From Flavobacterium supellecticarium (lineage in GTDB: Bacteria > Bacteroidota > Bacteroidia > Flavobacteriales > Flavobacteriaceae), in assembly GCF_004801375.1 (NCBI RefSeq), contig NZ_SSNZ01000002.1:744001-808000 (forward strand): a stretch of DNA of 64,000 bases, given 5' to 3'. How positions within the stretch are numbered: position 1 is the first letter of the stretch; each line of letters opens with the position of its first letter. This document shows, piece after piece, positions 8,108 through 19,203 of this stretch. A program made the translations under genes and the position numbers. The notes beneath the pieces are model-generated. The model did no database searches. It was given only the letters and a program-made list of their open reading frames with translations, and was not told the DNA's origin.

Positions 8108-9715
8108 ATGACAAAAATGACGAATCGTGCCTTACTACAAAGCAGGATTTCGGCACTACTATTGCCATGTCTTTTTCCGATGGTATCTCAGGCACAGGAT
8201 ATCTTATGGGAAAAATCCTATGGCGGTAAACATGCCGAATTCCTGGCAGATGCGCTGCCTACGCCCGACTATGGGTTCCTCTTAGCAGGCAGTTCCTTAT
8301 CCGACAAAAACGGAAACAAAGAAATGGCTTCCAGCGGTAATTTCGATTACTGGCTCTGGAAGATGGATGAACACGGATCGGCCGAATGGCAAAAAAGCTA
8401 TGGCGGCTCCGGTATGGATTTTCTACAAAGTGTACAACTTACGACCGATGGCGGTTTTATTCTGGCCGGAGTATCGGATTCTCCGAAAGGCACTGGTAAA
8501 AAAGACGACTCCAAAGGTCATAATGACTTCTGGATCGTAAAACTCGACGCCAAAGGAACCGAACAATGGCAACGTACCATTGGCGGTAACGGTCAGGAGC
8601 AACTAAGTTGTATCCGACGTACCAAAGATGGTGGTTATATCGTTGGCGGTTCGTCTGCATCGGGAAAATCGGGTGACAAAACGGAAGCCAATTTTGGGAA
8701 CCTGGATTACTGGGTGGTCAAATTGAGTTCCGATGGTACCATCGAATGGCAGAAAGCCTACGGCGGAAAATACCTGGATCAACTTAAAACGGTGGAACAA
8801 ACCCCGGATGGTGGCTATATCATCGGCGGTTATTCCAATTCCCCGGCCTCGGGTAACAAGCTGAATGACAACATAGGCGCGGGTGATTACTGGATTCTTA
8901 AAACCGACAAACAGGGCGGAATCGAATGGCAGCGTACCTTAGGCGGTGATGGGGATGATAACCTGACGGCACTGATCCAATGCAAAACCGGCGGCTATTT
9001 ATTGGGCGGAAGTTCCAATTCAAATCCATCGAACGATAAAAGTAAGGCCAACGGTAAAGGAACTGACTTTTGGGTGGTACGATTGGACACCGACGGACAA
9101 ACGATCTGGCAGGAAACCTATAATTATGGTAAAACCGACCTGCTAACTTCGATTATTGAGAATGACGATCATACCTTTTTGATTGGTGGGTATGCCCATA
9201 CCGAAGTAGGCGAAGGCAAAAAAGATAAAAAAGACATCAACGACTATATCGCGGTAAAAATAAACGATAAAGGTGAAGAAGTATGGAGTAAAACCGTAGG
9301 AAGTGATGGTGAAGACATCTTAGGCCGCTTGATCGAAACCCGCGATGGCGGATATTTACTGGCAGGAACCTCCAAAGGAAAACCCTCGCGCGATAAAAAC
9401 GGCGGTAATGGAGGTAGCGATTTTTGGGTGGTAAAGCTTAAAGATCGTTATAAAAAAGAACTGGACAAACCGGCCATCGAAGCTCTTCCGAACCCGGCAC
9501 AACAATTCACGAACATCATTGTGGGTTACGATTTCCAAACGGGAACGGCCTCCGTATTTGACCTTTCCGGCCGACAACTGCAACAGTTTTCGATCGATAG
9601 TCGCACCGTACCGGTAGACTTAAGTCCGTACCCGGAAGGTATCTATATCGTAGAAATCCGTACCAACGTACAACACAACTCGGTAAAAGTCATTAAGGGT
9701 ATCCAACCTAAATAA
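8108..9715 (+). CDS. secreted seven-repeat beta-propeller-like protein with T9SS type A sorting domain
   Basis: A Sec signal peptide (hydrophobic ALLLPCLFPMVSQAQ) is followed by seven degenerate repeats of about 60 aa, each with W-Q/E-K-x-(Y)GG, a DGGY-(I)GG strand and a DYW-VVKL strand; seven units suggest a seven-bladed propeller. The C-terminus (PNPAQQFTNI, DLSGRQL, YPEGIYIVEI, SVKVIK) is a T9SS type A sorting domain, so the protein is probably exported across the outer membrane. ATG 8108 is preferred (8117 is possible) because the promoter lies at 8048-8077. The next gene starts 8 bp downstream, placing it first in the RHS operon. Confidence 0.75.
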   Translation: MTKMTNRALLQSRISALLLPCLFPMVSQAQDILWEKSYGGKHAEFLADALPTPDYGFLLAGSSLSDKNGNKEMASSGNFDYWLWKMDEHGSAEWQKSYGGSGMDFLQSVQLTTDGGFILAGVSDSPKGTGKKDDSKGHNDFWIVKLDAKGTEQWQRTIGGNGQEQLSCIRRTKDGGYIVGGSSASGKSGDKTEANFGNLDYWVVKLSSDGTIEWQKAYGGKYLDQLKTVEQTPDGGYIIGGYSNSPASGNKLNDNIGAGDYWILKTDKQGGIEWQRTLGGDGDDNLTALIQCKTGGYLLGGSSNSNPSNDKSKANGKGTDFWVVRLDTDGQTIWQETYNYGKTDLLTSIIENDDHTFLIGGYAHTEVGEGKKDKKDINDYIAVKINDKGEEVWSKTVGSDGEDILGRLIETRDGGYLLAGTSKGKPSRDKNGGNGGSDFWVVKLKDRYKKELDKPAIEALPNPAQQFTNIIVGYDFQTGTASVFDLSGRQLQQFSIDSRTVPVDLSPYPEGIYIVEIRTNVQHNSVKVIKGIQPK

Positions 9716-9723
9716 GAAATCAC

Positions 9724-12700
9724 ATGAAAAAAATACTACTCACCTTACTGCTTTTAGGGCTTTATGGGACAACTATGGCTCAGGAAACACCTCCACCAAG
9801 CCCTAATGCAATGGTCGTACCCGAGGTTACCAAACCTTCGGTGGACGCCTTTGCCTTAACCAAATTCGGGGATATCCCGATTAATGAATACACCGGAATG
9901 GTCAATGCTTCGATTCCGCTGTATACCCTGCAATCCGGGCATCTGTCTTTACCGATAACTTTAAATTATAATGCTGCGGGTGTTAAAGTAAGCCAACCGG
10001 CCACCTGGACGGGAATTAACTGGACACTTAGTGCCGGAGGGGTGATCACCCGAACGGTAAACGATAAACCCGATGAAGCCGATTATCTGGAAGGAAGGCT
10101 GACGGCCGAAATGATTGATCCGGCCGGTTTGTATAACGGTTCCTCTCATGCCATATGGTTAAACCGGATTTTTGCGAAGCTACGCAGGATATGGGATGTG
10201 AAGCCCGATCAGTTTTATTTTAATTTTCCGGGCTATTCCGGTAGCTTCTTCTTTGATGTGGATTTTGTGCCACGTCTGACTAAAGCGGATAGCAACCTTA
10301 AAATTGAAATAATGGGAAGTGATCCCGATAATAAGATTCGTTTCCGCCAGTCGCAGGAATTTCGTCTGATCACCCCTGAAGGCATTAAATATTATTTTGG
10401 AGGTGCTACTGCCACCGAAACCACCTTTGTTGGAACGCGTATGGATAACCCCTATGTGCCAACGGCCTATTATCTGACCCGAATTGATCATCCGGAAAGT
10501 GGAACCATTATGTTGGAATACGACTCGGATTCGGTAAACAAAACGATCCGTATGGATCAGGTGGAAAACCTGACTGTTAAAGTGTATGAATTCGATACCA
10601 GTACCCGCGACTGTGTTCGACCGCCAACGGTTGAACAGGATCATACTACCACCCTTAACAATACGATTACCGCTAATGGAAAGACTTTAACCAAGATAAA
10701 AGGAGCTGGCTCCGAAATTACGTTTAACAGTACCAATGGTTCTTCATTACATTATCGAAAAGTGTTAAACAGTATTGAGATCAAACAGGGAGCCACAGTG
10801 GTCAATACGATCAACTTAACCTATCTGTTTCCAGGTTTACCAACCTTTTCAGAGCGTTTTTTTCTGACCAAAGTCGAGTTCAATAAAAACAACAACTATG
10901 GCCACGGACGTAAATACGAACAATATACTATGGAATACGATGATCCGTTAGCCTTACCAACCCGGACGAGTTCGGCGCGCGATGCATTAGGATATTATAA
11001 CGGTAAAACGTTTAATTCGACAGCCTTGCCACAAAACAACGATTTGTACTTCCATAATTACTATCCGAATCTGGCCGATAGAAGTTCCGATTTTGCCAGC
11101 GCGGTAAAAGGAGCACTAAAGAAAATTATTTATCCGACCGGAGGGTATTCGGAATTTGAATACGAAATGGAAAAATCCAAAGACTATGTTACGGATGGCC
11201 TTACAATGGATATCTGGCGTAACAATACCGCGAGAAACCCGGTAAACAAAACATCGGTAAACGGTGCTATTACAGGAGATTTATACCAAAATCCAGATGG
11301 AACCTTTGGCTTTACTGGTGCTTTTGAAAACCAGACGATTAAAGGGATTATCAATGTCCTTTCGACTAGTCAGATGGGACATACCGATGTTATTGTGTTG
11401 AAAATTTCGGATTTGTCCGCAAACACTATACAAGAGATTACCTTCCGTATGCCGGATGGCAATCAGGAGATTGGAACCGGTAGGTATGATTTTTCAAAGG
11501 AATTTACTTTTGATATTGTAAAAGACCATCAATATGCTTTTCAGTTATATAACAACTACCAGTTATCCACGACTCAGTTTGATGCCCAACTTTATTTTAC
11601 CTATCGCAAAGGAACCAAACTAATAGACGACGGAAAGTTACGGGTTAAGCGTACAACGGATTATACAGCCGCAAGTGAGCAGGCTTTTGTAAAACGGTAC
11701 TACTATACTTCCATGGAAGATTATTTTAAAAACCCATTGGATTTGGTAACCTTTAAAAAGAACCACGAGTATATTACCGATTGGCAATTGACCAAATGTT
11801 GTAATGGAGGTGGCGAAGCGCCACTGGAACAAAAGCAACAGTTTGAGATCAACTTTAGAACGTTTTCGTCCAATCCGCTTACCCCAATTAGCGAACTGGA
11901 GCGTAACTACGAGCACGTACTGATCAGCTATGGTGGCGATAACTTTGAACTGGGTGGAAAATACAAACGCTTTAATAACTCCGTTCTGGGAATCAATCAG
12001 GATATATGGCCGATACATCAGAGTGTTTTTCAACAGGAGCGCGCCAGCTATAAAGGAAATGCCGGAGATATTTACCAGGGTACCTTACTGGAAGAAATTG
12101 ACCTGACAAAACGCGGCAGCACCTTGTATAAGGTTCGGCAAAAAAACTGGCAATACCGTTATGAAGATCAGGCAAGCATCACTGGCGTTATCGGAGGATA
12201 TGCCTACTTTAACTGTTTGTTCAAACAAAGTGGGATTACCAACTTTGACCTGCGTAAATACCAACTGTTATCTCGAAAAGTACAGTTAGTCAAAGAGAAA
12301 GCCTATGATTTTACCACACCGGTACTCTATACGGTGAATGTTGACAATAACCCGGATGCTTATTTGTCCACTACAACTGACTATTGGTATGATGGGCTAA
12401 TAGGTTTACCGACCATGATTGTAACCACCACAAGCGAAGATGGGATGGTAAGCCGCATACATTACTCGTATGCGGATCAGGTGAATCTGGTGCCGGATGC
12501 GACACCTTCACAGATCACGGCTCTTAATAAGCTTGTCGAATTAAATAAAGTATCGGAGCCGATTACGGTTCGCACTTTCTACGGACTTGCTAATGGAATT
12601 CCGCCATTGACCGGAACCAAAATAACGTATTATAAAAGCTGGAACAACAATCCGAACCGGATTTTACCGGAGCTAGTGCGTTTTTCAAAGGGAAGCGGCG

Positions 12701-13101
12701 CTTTGGAAGACCGTATCCTGATCGAAAAATACGATGCGTATGGAAACATGGTGCAAGTACGGCTTAAGGATGGTGCCCCTACCTATTATCAATACAACAG
12801 TCGTAATCAGGTAACGCTTAAAATTGAAAACTATGCCCCAGCTGATCCCGTTGACGGAAATGAGGAAGTGACGTTACCGGAACCAATACCGGGAGGTCCT
12901 TGTACCATAAGTCAAACCTTTCCCGGGTCTATTGTGACGTATTATTACTATGATGCTACGACCTTTTTATTAACCCGAACACTGGATACCAACTGTCGAA
13001 ACACCTACTATGAGTATGATAGTCTAATGCGTTTAAAGCGTATTAAAGATCATGATGGCAATACTATCGAAGAGTACGACAACAATTACCGAACCAACTA
13101 A
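9724..13101 (+). CDS. large secreted RHS/YD-repeat protein (first RHS subunit)
   Basis: A 1125-aa protein with a clear signal peptide ([20 protein letters not shown]). The N-terminal [20 protein letters not shown] and [16 protein letters not shown] regions are typical of Bacteroidota RHS/SpvB-like proteins. A long beta-rich middle follows. YD-repeat motifs appear at the C-terminus ([43 protein letters not shown]). There is no toxin-like tip; it ends inside YD repeats. It sits 8 bp after the propeller gene and 10 bp before the second RHS gene. By analogy with two-part Tc/RHS shells it may cap or extend the RHS cage of the next protein; that is inference. Confidence 0.75.
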   Translation: MKKILLTLLLLGLYGTTMAQETPPPSPNAMVVPEVTKPSVDAFALTKFGDIPINEYTGMVNASIPLYTLQSGHLSLPITLNYNAAGVKVSQPATWTGINWTLSAGGVITRTVNDKPDEADYLEGRLTAEMIDPAGLYNGSSHAIWLNRIFAKLRRIWDVKPDQFYFNFPGYSGSFFFDVDFVPRLTKADSNLKIEIMGSDPDNKIRFRQSQEFRLITPEGIKYYFGGATATETTFVGTRMDNPYVPTAYYLTRIDHPESGTIMLEYDSDSVNKTIRMDQVENLTVKVYEFDTSTRDCVRPPTVEQDHTTTLNNTITANGKTLTKIKGAGSEITFNSTNGSSLHYRKVLNSIEIKQGATVVNTINLTYLFPGLPTFSERFFLTKVEFNKNNNYGHGRKYEQYTMEYDDPLALPTRTSSARDALGYYNGKTFNSTALPQNNDLYFHNYYPNLADRSSDFASAVKGALKKIIYPTGGYSEFEYEMEKSKDYVTDGLTMDIWRNNTARNPVNKTSVNGAITGDLYQNPDGTFGFTGAFENQTIKGIINVLSTSQMGHTDVIVLKISDLSANTIQEITFRMPDGNQEIGTGRYDFSKEFTFDIVKDHQYAFQLYNNYQLSTTQFDAQLYFTYRKGTKLIDDGKLRVKRTTDYTAASEQAFVKRYYYTSMEDYFKNPLDLVTFKKNHEYITDWQLTKCCNGGGEAPLEQKQQFEINFRTFSSNPLTPISELERNYEHVLISYGGDNFELGGKYKRFNNSVLGINQDIWPIHQSVFQQERASYKGNAGDIYQGTLLEEIDLTKRGSTLYKVRQKNWQYRYEDQASITGVIGGYAYFNCLFKQSGITNFDLRKYQLLSRKVQLVKEKAYDFTTPVLYTVNVDNNPDAYLSTTTDYWYDGLIGLPTMIVTTTSEDGMVSRIHYSYADQVNLVPDATPSQITALNKLVELNKVSEPITVRTFYGLANGIPPLTGTKITYYKSWNNNPNRILPELVRFSKGSGALEDRILIEKYDAYGNMVQVRLKDGAPTYYQYNSRNQVTLKIENYAPADPVDGNEEVTLPEPIPGGPCTISQTFPGSIVTYYYYDATTFLLTRTLDTNCRNTYYEYDSLMRLKRIKDHDGNTIEEYDNNYRTN

Positions 13102-13111
13102 AACCAGCAGT

Positions 13112-16100
13112 ATGAAAAAATTACTTATAGCCTTGATGTGTGCTCCGGTTTTAATGGTGGCACAAACCAATTCACAGAACTGGACCAAGAAAACGACCTA
13201 TCGGGAAGCCAATAGCGGCCGACCGGCTTCGACGGTGACCTACTACGATGGTCTTGGCCGACCGGTACAGCAAAATATAAACAAACAATCCGGTACCGGA
13301 AAAGATCTGATCACCCATATCGAATACGATTTAGGACGTCAGTTAAAAGAATACTTACCGTATCCGGCCACGACCAACGATATGAGTTATCAGGCCGGCG
13401 CGCAGTCGGCTACCTTAAGCTATTCGCAATACAGCGGACAATATCCGTTTAGCGAAAAAATAGTAGAACTGTCGCCATTGGCACGTACCTTAAAACAAGG
13501 CGCACCCGGGACAGATTGGCAGGTAAACCCAAATGCAGATACGGACCATACGATAAAATTGGACTATCTGACTAATGGTGCGAACGAAGTAAAAAACTAT
13601 TTTGCAACAACCACCTGGGACAATACCAATGGCGTCTATACGATACAGTTACAGGATAAGGGCTATTATGCTGCAAGCCAATTATATAAAACGGTGACCA
13701 AAGACGAAAACTGGAAATCGGGCAGTAATAATACCACCGAGGAGTTTAAAGATAAAAACGGCCGTGTGGTTTTAAAGCGTACCTATAACGATGGCGCACA
13801 CGATACTTATTATGTTTATGATATCTACGGAAACCTAACCTATGTCATCCCGCCGTTAGTAAACAATCCGACGGCACAACTGGACGATTTATGCTATCAG
13901 TATAAGTACGATTCCCGCAACCGTATGGTCGAAAAAAAGCTGCCGGGCAAACAATGGGAGTTTATCGTGTATGATAAAATCGACCGTGTCGTGGCTACTG
14001 GACCCGCTTTATCGCCTTTTGGCGGTACACAAACCGGGTATCTAATCACCAAATACGATGCCTTAAACAGAGCCGTTTATACCGGATGGTTGCAAACCAC
14101 ATCTACCCGAGCAACTATGCAGTCGCAATACAATGCAGCGGGGACTATTGTATCGGAGGAGCGAACCAAAGTTAATGTGACAGTAAACGTGGATAATATA
14201 GCGATCAGTTATACCAATTGGGTTATTCCAACCAGCGGAATGAAACTGCTTACAGTGAATTACTACGATAATTATACCTATGTCAATGCTATTACACAAC
14301 CAGAAGCACCGCTTCAAACCGAAGCGACTTCAGTAGCCGGACTACCGACCGGAAGTTGGGTACGCGTAGTAACGACTCCATCGGAAACGTTTAACGAACA
14401 AAGTTATACATTATACGATCCGAAATACCGTCCGATTCGAACCTATACAACCAATCATTTGGGCGGCTATACCCAAGTAGACAGTAAGCTGGATTTTAGC
14501 GGAAAAGTAGAATTTACGCAAACCTATCATAAATTGAATAGCAGTAGCCCGGAGTATACGATCAAAGATTCTTATACGTATACCGATGAAGATCGATTGC
14601 TGACACATGTCCATCAAATTAATGGCGGTGCTGAGGAGCTTATCACCAAAAACACCTATGATGAACTGGGACGTTTGGAATCCAAAATTGTAGGCGGATC
14701 GGATACTACCGGAACCAGTGGTATGCAAAAAGTAGATTACCGCTATAACATCCGGGGTTGGCTAACGGATATTAACAACAGTGCACCTTTGGGAGATCTG
14801 GGACTTACTTTGGACGAAGGTGACCTATTTGGCTTTAAGATCAATTACAATCGGGTAACGGAAACCGACGAAGACGGCATTATGTATTTTGGTTCATCTA
14901 GTGCCTATGGGAACGTAAAACCGTTATATAACGGTAATATTTCAGAGACTTTTTGGAAAACTAACAGTGATAATGTCCTTCGGAAATATGGTTACCGATA
15001 TGACAATTTAAATCGTTTATCCGGAGCTTATTATCAAAAGCCATTATCCGTTGAATCTATAACAAATTCGTATGATGAATATGTTAACTATGATAAAAAT
15101 GGAAATATCACTTCCCTGAAACGTATGGGGAATCTGGATCATCCTAATTTTGTTATTAATATCGACGATTTGTCCTATACCTATAACGGAAACCGCCTGA
15201 TGCGGGTAAACGAAGCAACAAACAATCCGGAAGGTTTTAAGGATAACGGTTATGGAAATACCTATAACGATTATGCCTATGATGCAAACGGTAATATGAC
15301 TCAGGATGCCAATAAAAAGATTACGAATATTGTTTATAATCACTTAAATCTGCCAACAGAAATTCTGTTTAGTGATGGTAATAAAATTGCTTATATTTAC
15401 AACGCAACCGGAGTTAAGGTACAAAAAAGTGTACTGGATGGTGGTAGTACATCTCGTGTAGATTACCAACAGGGGTTTCAATATGAGAATCAGGAATTAT
15501 CGTTTTTCCCACATACAGAAGGCTATGTTAAGGTAACGGAAGGTAACTACTTTAACTATGTTTATAATTACACGGATCATTTAGGGAATATCCGAATGAG
15601 TTGGACCTGGTATCAGAAAAGTGGTAGTGTGGCGGTAATGGAAGAAAACCATTATTACCCGTTTGGTTTAAAACACCGTGCCTATAATGTAGAATCGTAT
15701 ACCTATGCAATGCCAATGGACGGTTCTCCGGGATATAATATACCGGAACTGGTTGATGAAACGGTTGATAATCCGAATCCGTATAAATATAAATACAACG
15801 GGAAAGAGCTGCAAGATGAACTGGGGCTTAATGTTTACGATTATGGCGCACGTAATTATGATGCTGCAATTGGTCGTTGGATGAATATTGACCCGCTGGC
15901 GGAAAATTCCAGAAGATGGACACCGTACAATTATGCCTATAATAACCCAATGTATTTTGTTGACCCTGATGGTATGCAGGCTGAACATAATCCTTTTAAA
16001 GGTTTAGTGAAAGCTGTAAGAGAAACAATAGCTAGTGATTTAAGAGCTGTAAAAAATACTGTAACAAATACTCTAAATCAAATCAAAACATTCGTAAATG

Positions 16101-16579
16101 AATCTAAATTAGAATTTAAAGTTGAAGGAAAAGTTAATGTTGGTCTTCAAGCTGGAGGAAGTGTTAAATTAGGAGGTTCTAAGGTTGCATTATATGGTAA
16201 TGGAACGTCGATAACTTTAGCCGAAGGAAAAATGACTCAAACGGAAACGGATTATGCACCAATAAAAACATCTGGAAATTATATTGGAAAGGATGATAAA
16301 GTTGAAGCATCACAAGGTGCGGAAGTAGGTTTTGGTTTAGCCTCAGCATCAGTAGAACGAAAACATGAATCTAATGTATATCATGGAGGTGTTCAAAATG
16401 AAACAGTCAAATCCGAAGGAGGTATAGGTATTGGTCCTTTAGGTGTAAATTATAGTAATGAGAAAAATTTAGAAACTAAAAATAAAGAACAACGATTAGA
16501 AACAAAGGTTGGTGTTAAAGGAGCCCTAGGTATAGGTTTTGATGTTAATGTTACTTTTGGATTAGTTAAAAAGCAATAA
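13112..16579 (+). CDS. DUF6443/RHS-repeat polymorphic toxin, intact copy
   Basis: A 1155-aa protein with signal peptide ([15 protein letters not shown]), a DUF6443-like N-terminal region ([20 protein letters not shown]), many YD repeats, and the RHS-associated core near 820-965 ([57 protein letters not shown]). After DPDGMQ the sequence changes to an AT-rich, Gly-rich variable tip of about 200 aa with no catalytic motif I recognise. ATG 13112 restores the signal peptide; an upstream ATG at 13052 lies in the previous gene. The tip is the presumed effector, the core its processing or delivery scaffold. Confidence 0.85.
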   Translation: MKKLLIALMCAPVLMVAQTNSQNWTKKTTYREANSGRPASTVTYYDGLGRPVQQNINKQSGTGKDLITHIEYDLGRQLKEYLPYPATTNDMSYQAGAQSATLSYSQYSGQYPFSEKIVELSPLARTLKQGAPGTDWQVNPNADTDHTIKLDYLTNGANEVKNYFATTTWDNTNGVYTIQLQDKGYYAASQLYKTVTKDENWKSGSNNTTEEFKDKNGRVVLKRTYNDGAHDTYYVYDIYGNLTYVIPPLVNNPTAQLDDLCYQYKYDSRNRMVEKKLPGKQWEFIVYDKIDRVVATGPALSPFGGTQTGYLITKYDALNRAVYTGWLQTTSTRATMQSQYNAAGTIVSEERTKVNVTVNVDNIAISYTNWVIPTSGMKLLTVNYYDNYTYVNAITQPEAPLQTEATSVAGLPTGSWVRVVTTPSETFNEQSYTLYDPKYRPIRTYTTNHLGGYTQVDSKLDFSGKVEFTQTYHKLNSSSPEYTIKDSYTYTDEDRLLTHVHQINGGAEELITKNTYDELGRLESKIVGGSDTTGTSGMQKVDYRYNIRGWLTDINNSAPLGDLGLTLDEGDLFGFKINYNRVTETDEDGIMYFGSSSAYGNVKPLYNGNISETFWKTNSDNVLRKYGYRYDNLNRLSGAYYQKPLSVESITNSYDEYVNYDKNGNITSLKRMGNLDHPNFVINIDDLSYTYNGNRLMRVNEATNNPEGFKDNGYGNTYNDYAYDANGNMTQDANKKITNIVYNHLNLPTEILFSDGNKIAYIYNATGVKVQKSVLDGGSTSRVDYQQGFQYENQELSFFPHTEGYVKVTEGNYFNYVYNYTDHLGNIRMSWTWYQKSGSVAVMEENHYYPFGLKHRAYNVESYTYAMPMDGSPGYNIPELVDETVDNPNPYKYKYNGKELQDELGLNVYDYGARNYDAAIGRWMNIDPLAENSRRWTPYNYAYNNPMYFVDPDGMQAEHNPFKGLVKAVRETIASDLRAVKNTVTNTLNQIKTFVNESKLEFKVEGKVNVGLQAGGSVKLGGSKVALYGNGTSITLAEGKMTQTETDYAPIKTSGNYIGKDDKVEASQGAEVGFGLASASVERKHESNVYHGGVQNETVKSEGGIGIGPLGVNYSNEKNLETKNKEQRLETKVGVKGALGIGFDVNVTFGLVKKQ

Positions 16580-16581
16580 AT

Positions 16582-16881
16582 ATGGAGTTGTATTTCAAAA
16601 TAGGTATCGGGTTTATTAGTCTGTTTATTTTATTAGCATTAATTTCATTACTGCTCATTTTTAGTGATAGAACTAAGCTTAATGATATGACAAATAAAAA
16701 TCATCTAGGGAGTTTCCATGGAGGAACCTTTTATTCTCAACCATTATTACCAATTGACGAATGTGAAGATGAAAATTTAAATCAAGTAATTAAAAGTCAT
16801 AATAAAAAAATTAGAGTTTTTTATTTTTCTTTTTTGTTTTTAATACTTGGTATAGTTTTTTTAAATTTATCAGATAAATAA
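16582..16881 (+). CDS. two-TM membrane protein, candidate immunity protein
   Basis: A 99-aa protein with an N-terminal transmembrane helix (IGIGFISLFILLALISLLLIF) and a C-terminal one (VFYFSFLFLILGIVFLNL), joined by a soluble loop of about 55 aa. It begins 2 bp after the intact RHS toxin and shares its low GC content, the classic position of a polymorphic-toxin immunity gene. A membrane location hints that the tip acts on or near the membrane. No named family recognised. Confidence 0.6.
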   Translation: MELYFKIGIGFISLFILLALISLLLIFSDRTKLNDMTNKNHLGSFHGGTFYSQPLLPIDECEDENLNQVIKSHNKKIRVFYFSFLFLILGIVFLNLSDK

Positions 16882-16887
16882 AATCAA

Positions 16888-17820
16888 ATGAAAAATAAAA
16901 ATTGTTTTTTACTCCATTTGTGTGTGTTACTAGTTTTAGTCTCATGTAATAAAAATGAGGTGAAAAAAGACTTTTTTGCAAATGGTAGAGTCAAGACAGA
17001 AATAAAAATGGAAGGAAATGTTAGAAATGGATTCTATAAGGAATACTATGAAAATGGAAATCTTAAATTAGTTTCAAATTTTGAAAATGATATTCAAAAT
17101 GGAGAAACAATTCTATATTTTGACAATGGTAAGAAAGAAAAAGAAATTTTTTTCAAAAACGGAATACAAGAAGGAAAGTCTACATTTTACTATGAAAATG
17201 GAGTTATAAGTGAGGTCGGTAATGTAAAGAATGGAAAAAAGAACGGTTCTTTTACACTAAATTGGGAAGATGGTGTTTTAAAAAGTAAACTAAATTTTGT
17301 TAATGATGAAATTCAAGGAGAAGGATTTTTTTATAATAAAAAAGGCCAATTAGAATATAAAATTAACTTTAAAGATTCATCTCCAATAAATTGGAATTCA
17401 GTTAAGACAGATTATAATTTTGATTTTCTTTTTCCAAACAGCTTTGAAACTGTGTTAACAAACTCTAAGGAAGGTAAGATTGCACTTATTTATAAAAGTA
17501 GCTCTGATATTTACAAACCAAATGTAAATGTTGTAACGATTTATAACAGTAAAAATATGACACTGCCATCTATTATTTCAGAAAATATGAAAGAGTTAAA
17601 ATCGAGTTACAGTAATTTAAAAATCATTGAACAAACTGATGAATTTGTTGATTTTCAAATTGAACAAGAAGGGCTCTTGATAAGAGGATGCAGTAGTTTT
17701 AGAGACTGTGCTAATAATGAGGTTTTAATATTATCAACATTGTCATTAGCTAAATCATATGAAATCTATACGCCAATATTCAACTTGATGAAAGAAAGTT
17801 TTACTTGTAGGAATCATTAA
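16888..17820 (+). CDS. lipoprotein with YwqK-type MORN-like repeats, candidate antitoxin/immunity
   Basis: A 310-aa predicted lipoprotein: signal LLVLVSC with a lipobox cysteine, then six or so YYENGxLK / FxNGxxxG repeats typical of the 'toxin-antitoxin system YwqK family antitoxin' annotation, to about residue 160. A C-terminal domain of about 140 aa follows with no recognised family. It starts 6 bp after the small membrane protein, so it is probably part of the intact tip's immunity set. Family naming as antitoxin is by annotation habit; its action here is inferred. Confidence 0.7.
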   Translation: MKNKNCFLLHLCVLLVLVSCNKNEVKKDFFANGRVKTEIKMEGNVRNGFYKEYYENGNLKLVSNFENDIQNGETILYFDNGKKEKEIFFKNGIQEGKSTFYYENGVISEVGNVKNGKKNGSFTLNWEDGVLKSKLNFVNDEIQGEGFFYNKKGQLEYKINFKDSSPINWNSVKTDYNFDFLFPNSFETVLTNSKEGKIALIYKSSSDIYKPNVNVVTIYNSKNMTLPSIISENMKELKSSYSNLKIIEQTDEFVDFQIEQEGLLIRGCSSFRDCANNEVLILSTLSLAKSYEIYTPIFNLMKESFTCRNH

Positions 17821-17821
17821 T

Positions 17822-17948
17822 CCCGATAGCGCGGATTTGTAATCCGTGCCAGCAAAGAGAAGAAGCAAACTACAACTGTAAAAAGTTGTAGTTTTGTTTT
17901 TTATAGAACCAGAGGATTCAGATAATCCGCGCGATCCGCGCTATCTGG
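17822..17948 (+). repeat. intergenic repeat R1
   Basis: It starts CCCGATAGCGCGGATTTG, holds the hairpin CTACAAC/GTTGTAG followed by a T-run (terminator-like), and ends GATCCGCGCTATCTGG, inverted relative to its start. It separates the intact RHS locus from the cassette array. Confidence 0.8.
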
Positions 17949-17952
17949 TAAA

Positions 17953-18162
17953 ATGATAAATAAAATGATAAATAAAATTCTTATATTTTCAATATTAATA
18001 GGCTGTATTATGTATATCATTTATGCATTGAAGAAGGGAACTATCTGGGATAAAGATAAAACGTTGTACACTAATTTATTCTCACTTAGAGCTTTTCTTG
18101 GGGCATTAATGTTTTCTTTGCTTCTAATTTTAATGATTTTAAAAGATTATAATTTATTATGA
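17953..18162 (+). CDS. orphan small two-TM membrane protein (immunity family A)
   Basis: A 69-aa protein with two transmembrane helices around a conserved centre (GTIWDKDKTLYTN then FSLRAFLG). The 60-aa protein at 33161 has the same layout (RIVWEDKKSVYNN then FSLRAFLM), so they are paralogues; 20768 is a more distant relative. In those loci the gene directly follows a toxin tip. Here no toxin precedes it: repeat R1 ends 4 bp upstream, so the toxin half has probably been lost and the immunity gene kept. A second in-frame ATG at 17965 is possible. Confidence 0.6.
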   Translation: MINKMINKILIFSILIGCIMYIIYALKKGTIWDKDKTLYTNLFSLRAFLGALMFSLLLILMILKDYNLL

Positions 18163-18236
18163 AATACTATTTATTAATATTGCTGATAGGAGTACTTGTA
18201 CAAAACAATATTTCCCCCGATAACGCGGATTTGTAA
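18159..18236 (+). pseudogene. remnant of a family B cassette gene cut off by repeat R2
   Basis: The ATG overlaps the stop of the previous gene (ATGA). It encodes a signal-peptide-like MKYYLLILLIGVLVQNN, then runs into R2, which supplies a stop after 25 codons. The genes at 19204 and 33357 occupy the same position after a small membrane protein and start with similar signal sequences, so this looks like the 5' stump of that family. Confidence 0.5.
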
Positions 18237-18375
18237 TCCGTGCCAGTAAAGAAGACGCAAACTACAACCCTAAAAAGTTGTAGTTTTGTTTTTTATAGAA
18301 TTAGAGGAATCAGATAATCAGAGCGATTGGAATTTATTTTGAAGTGTAGTCACGGATTGTAAATCCGCGCCATCT
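18216..18375 (+). repeat. intergenic repeat R2
   Basis: A near full-length copy (about 160 bp): CCCGATAACGCGGATTTG at the start, CTACAACCC/GTTGTAG hairpin with T-run in the middle, and CACGGATTGTAAATCCGCGC then CATCT at the end. Its right end joins directly to the toxin codons of the next cassette. Confidence 0.8.
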
Positions 18376-18996
18376 GATTGGATTAAATGGAGAACAAATG
18401 ATGGGAAACAACACATTACTTATGATGCAAGTGTTAAAACTGTTGAACAGGCTAAAGAAAAAAAATATACAAATGTTGAAGAAGTAGTTTCTCAGGGTCT
18501 AGCACATAATTCAGATTATAGTGAGGTTGTTGAACTTGGTGCCGGAGGCAATTATAGAGTAAATGGAGGAGAAAGAAAAGATATTGATGATGAAAGTTAT
18601 ACTATGCGGGGAGGGACATTAATTTCTGAAAATAAAGGAATCATGGATGCTATAGGCGAGTGGGGACCTAGTGCATTACAAGAAACTGGTGGAGATTTTA
18701 CGAAAGCAGCAGCAGGATTAGCTTTAACTGGCTATGGTGCTCCAGCAGCAGGATTTTTAGCAACAGTTGGAGGTGTTCTCTCAACGATTGGAGCGGCTGG
18801 TGAAGTTATTAATAATACTGTTGAGGGAGTCTCAGATGGCAATTTCAAACTTGGGAAATCGCTTAGAACAATTGGTTCGGAGATTCTTTCAAAAACATTA
18901 AATCGACCTGGAAATAATTTTGGACAAGCAGGTGAAATTTGGAATGATATTCTTATTAATGAAACTAATAATCAAATAGATAAATTGAAAATTTAA
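18376..18996 (+). pseudogene. headless toxin-tip cassette 1 (no RHS core, no start codon)
   Basis: An open frame of 206 codons begins at the R2 junction with DWIKWRTNDGKQHITYDASV and ends at 18996. It matches the tips at 20126 and 32530: DWIxW, TYDxxxKxxxQAxxKxYTxV, then a Gly/Ala-rich hydrophobic stretch (AAAGLALTGYGAPAAGFLATVGG). It has neither RHS core nor credible start, so it is probably a silent tip donor. The hydrophobic segment suggests membrane insertion (inference). Family A and B proteins follow at 19001 and 19204. Confidence 0.6.
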
Positions 18997-19000
18997 CGAT

Positions 19001-19195
19001 ATGGATTTAATATGGCTTTTTCTATTGATTATTGTTGTCTTTATATCAATAAAAGACTTGATGAAATCGAAAAAACTACCTAATGACAGTGTATATAACT
19101 TCTATCAAAATTCAAGGTTTTATCGCCTTTTAATTTTGGTCGTTGCTTGTATTGTTGTTATTATAATTGTTATTGTAAGAAAAATTATTTATTAA
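19001..19195 (+). CDS. small membrane protein, candidate immunity of cassette 1
   Basis: A 64-aa protein with an N-terminal helix (LIWLFLLIIVVFISI), a short basic loop and a C-terminal helix (LLILVVACIVVIIIVIV). It starts 4 bp after the cassette 1 tip. The architecture equals family A proteins (17953, 20768, 33161), although the central WxxK/FSLRAF motif is weak here (YNFYQNSRFYRL). Confidence 0.6.
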   Translation: MDLIWLFLLIIVVFISIKDLMKSKKLPNDSVYNFYQNSRFYRLLILVVACIVVIIIVIVRKIIY

Positions 19196-19203
19196 AAAAC
19201 CAA

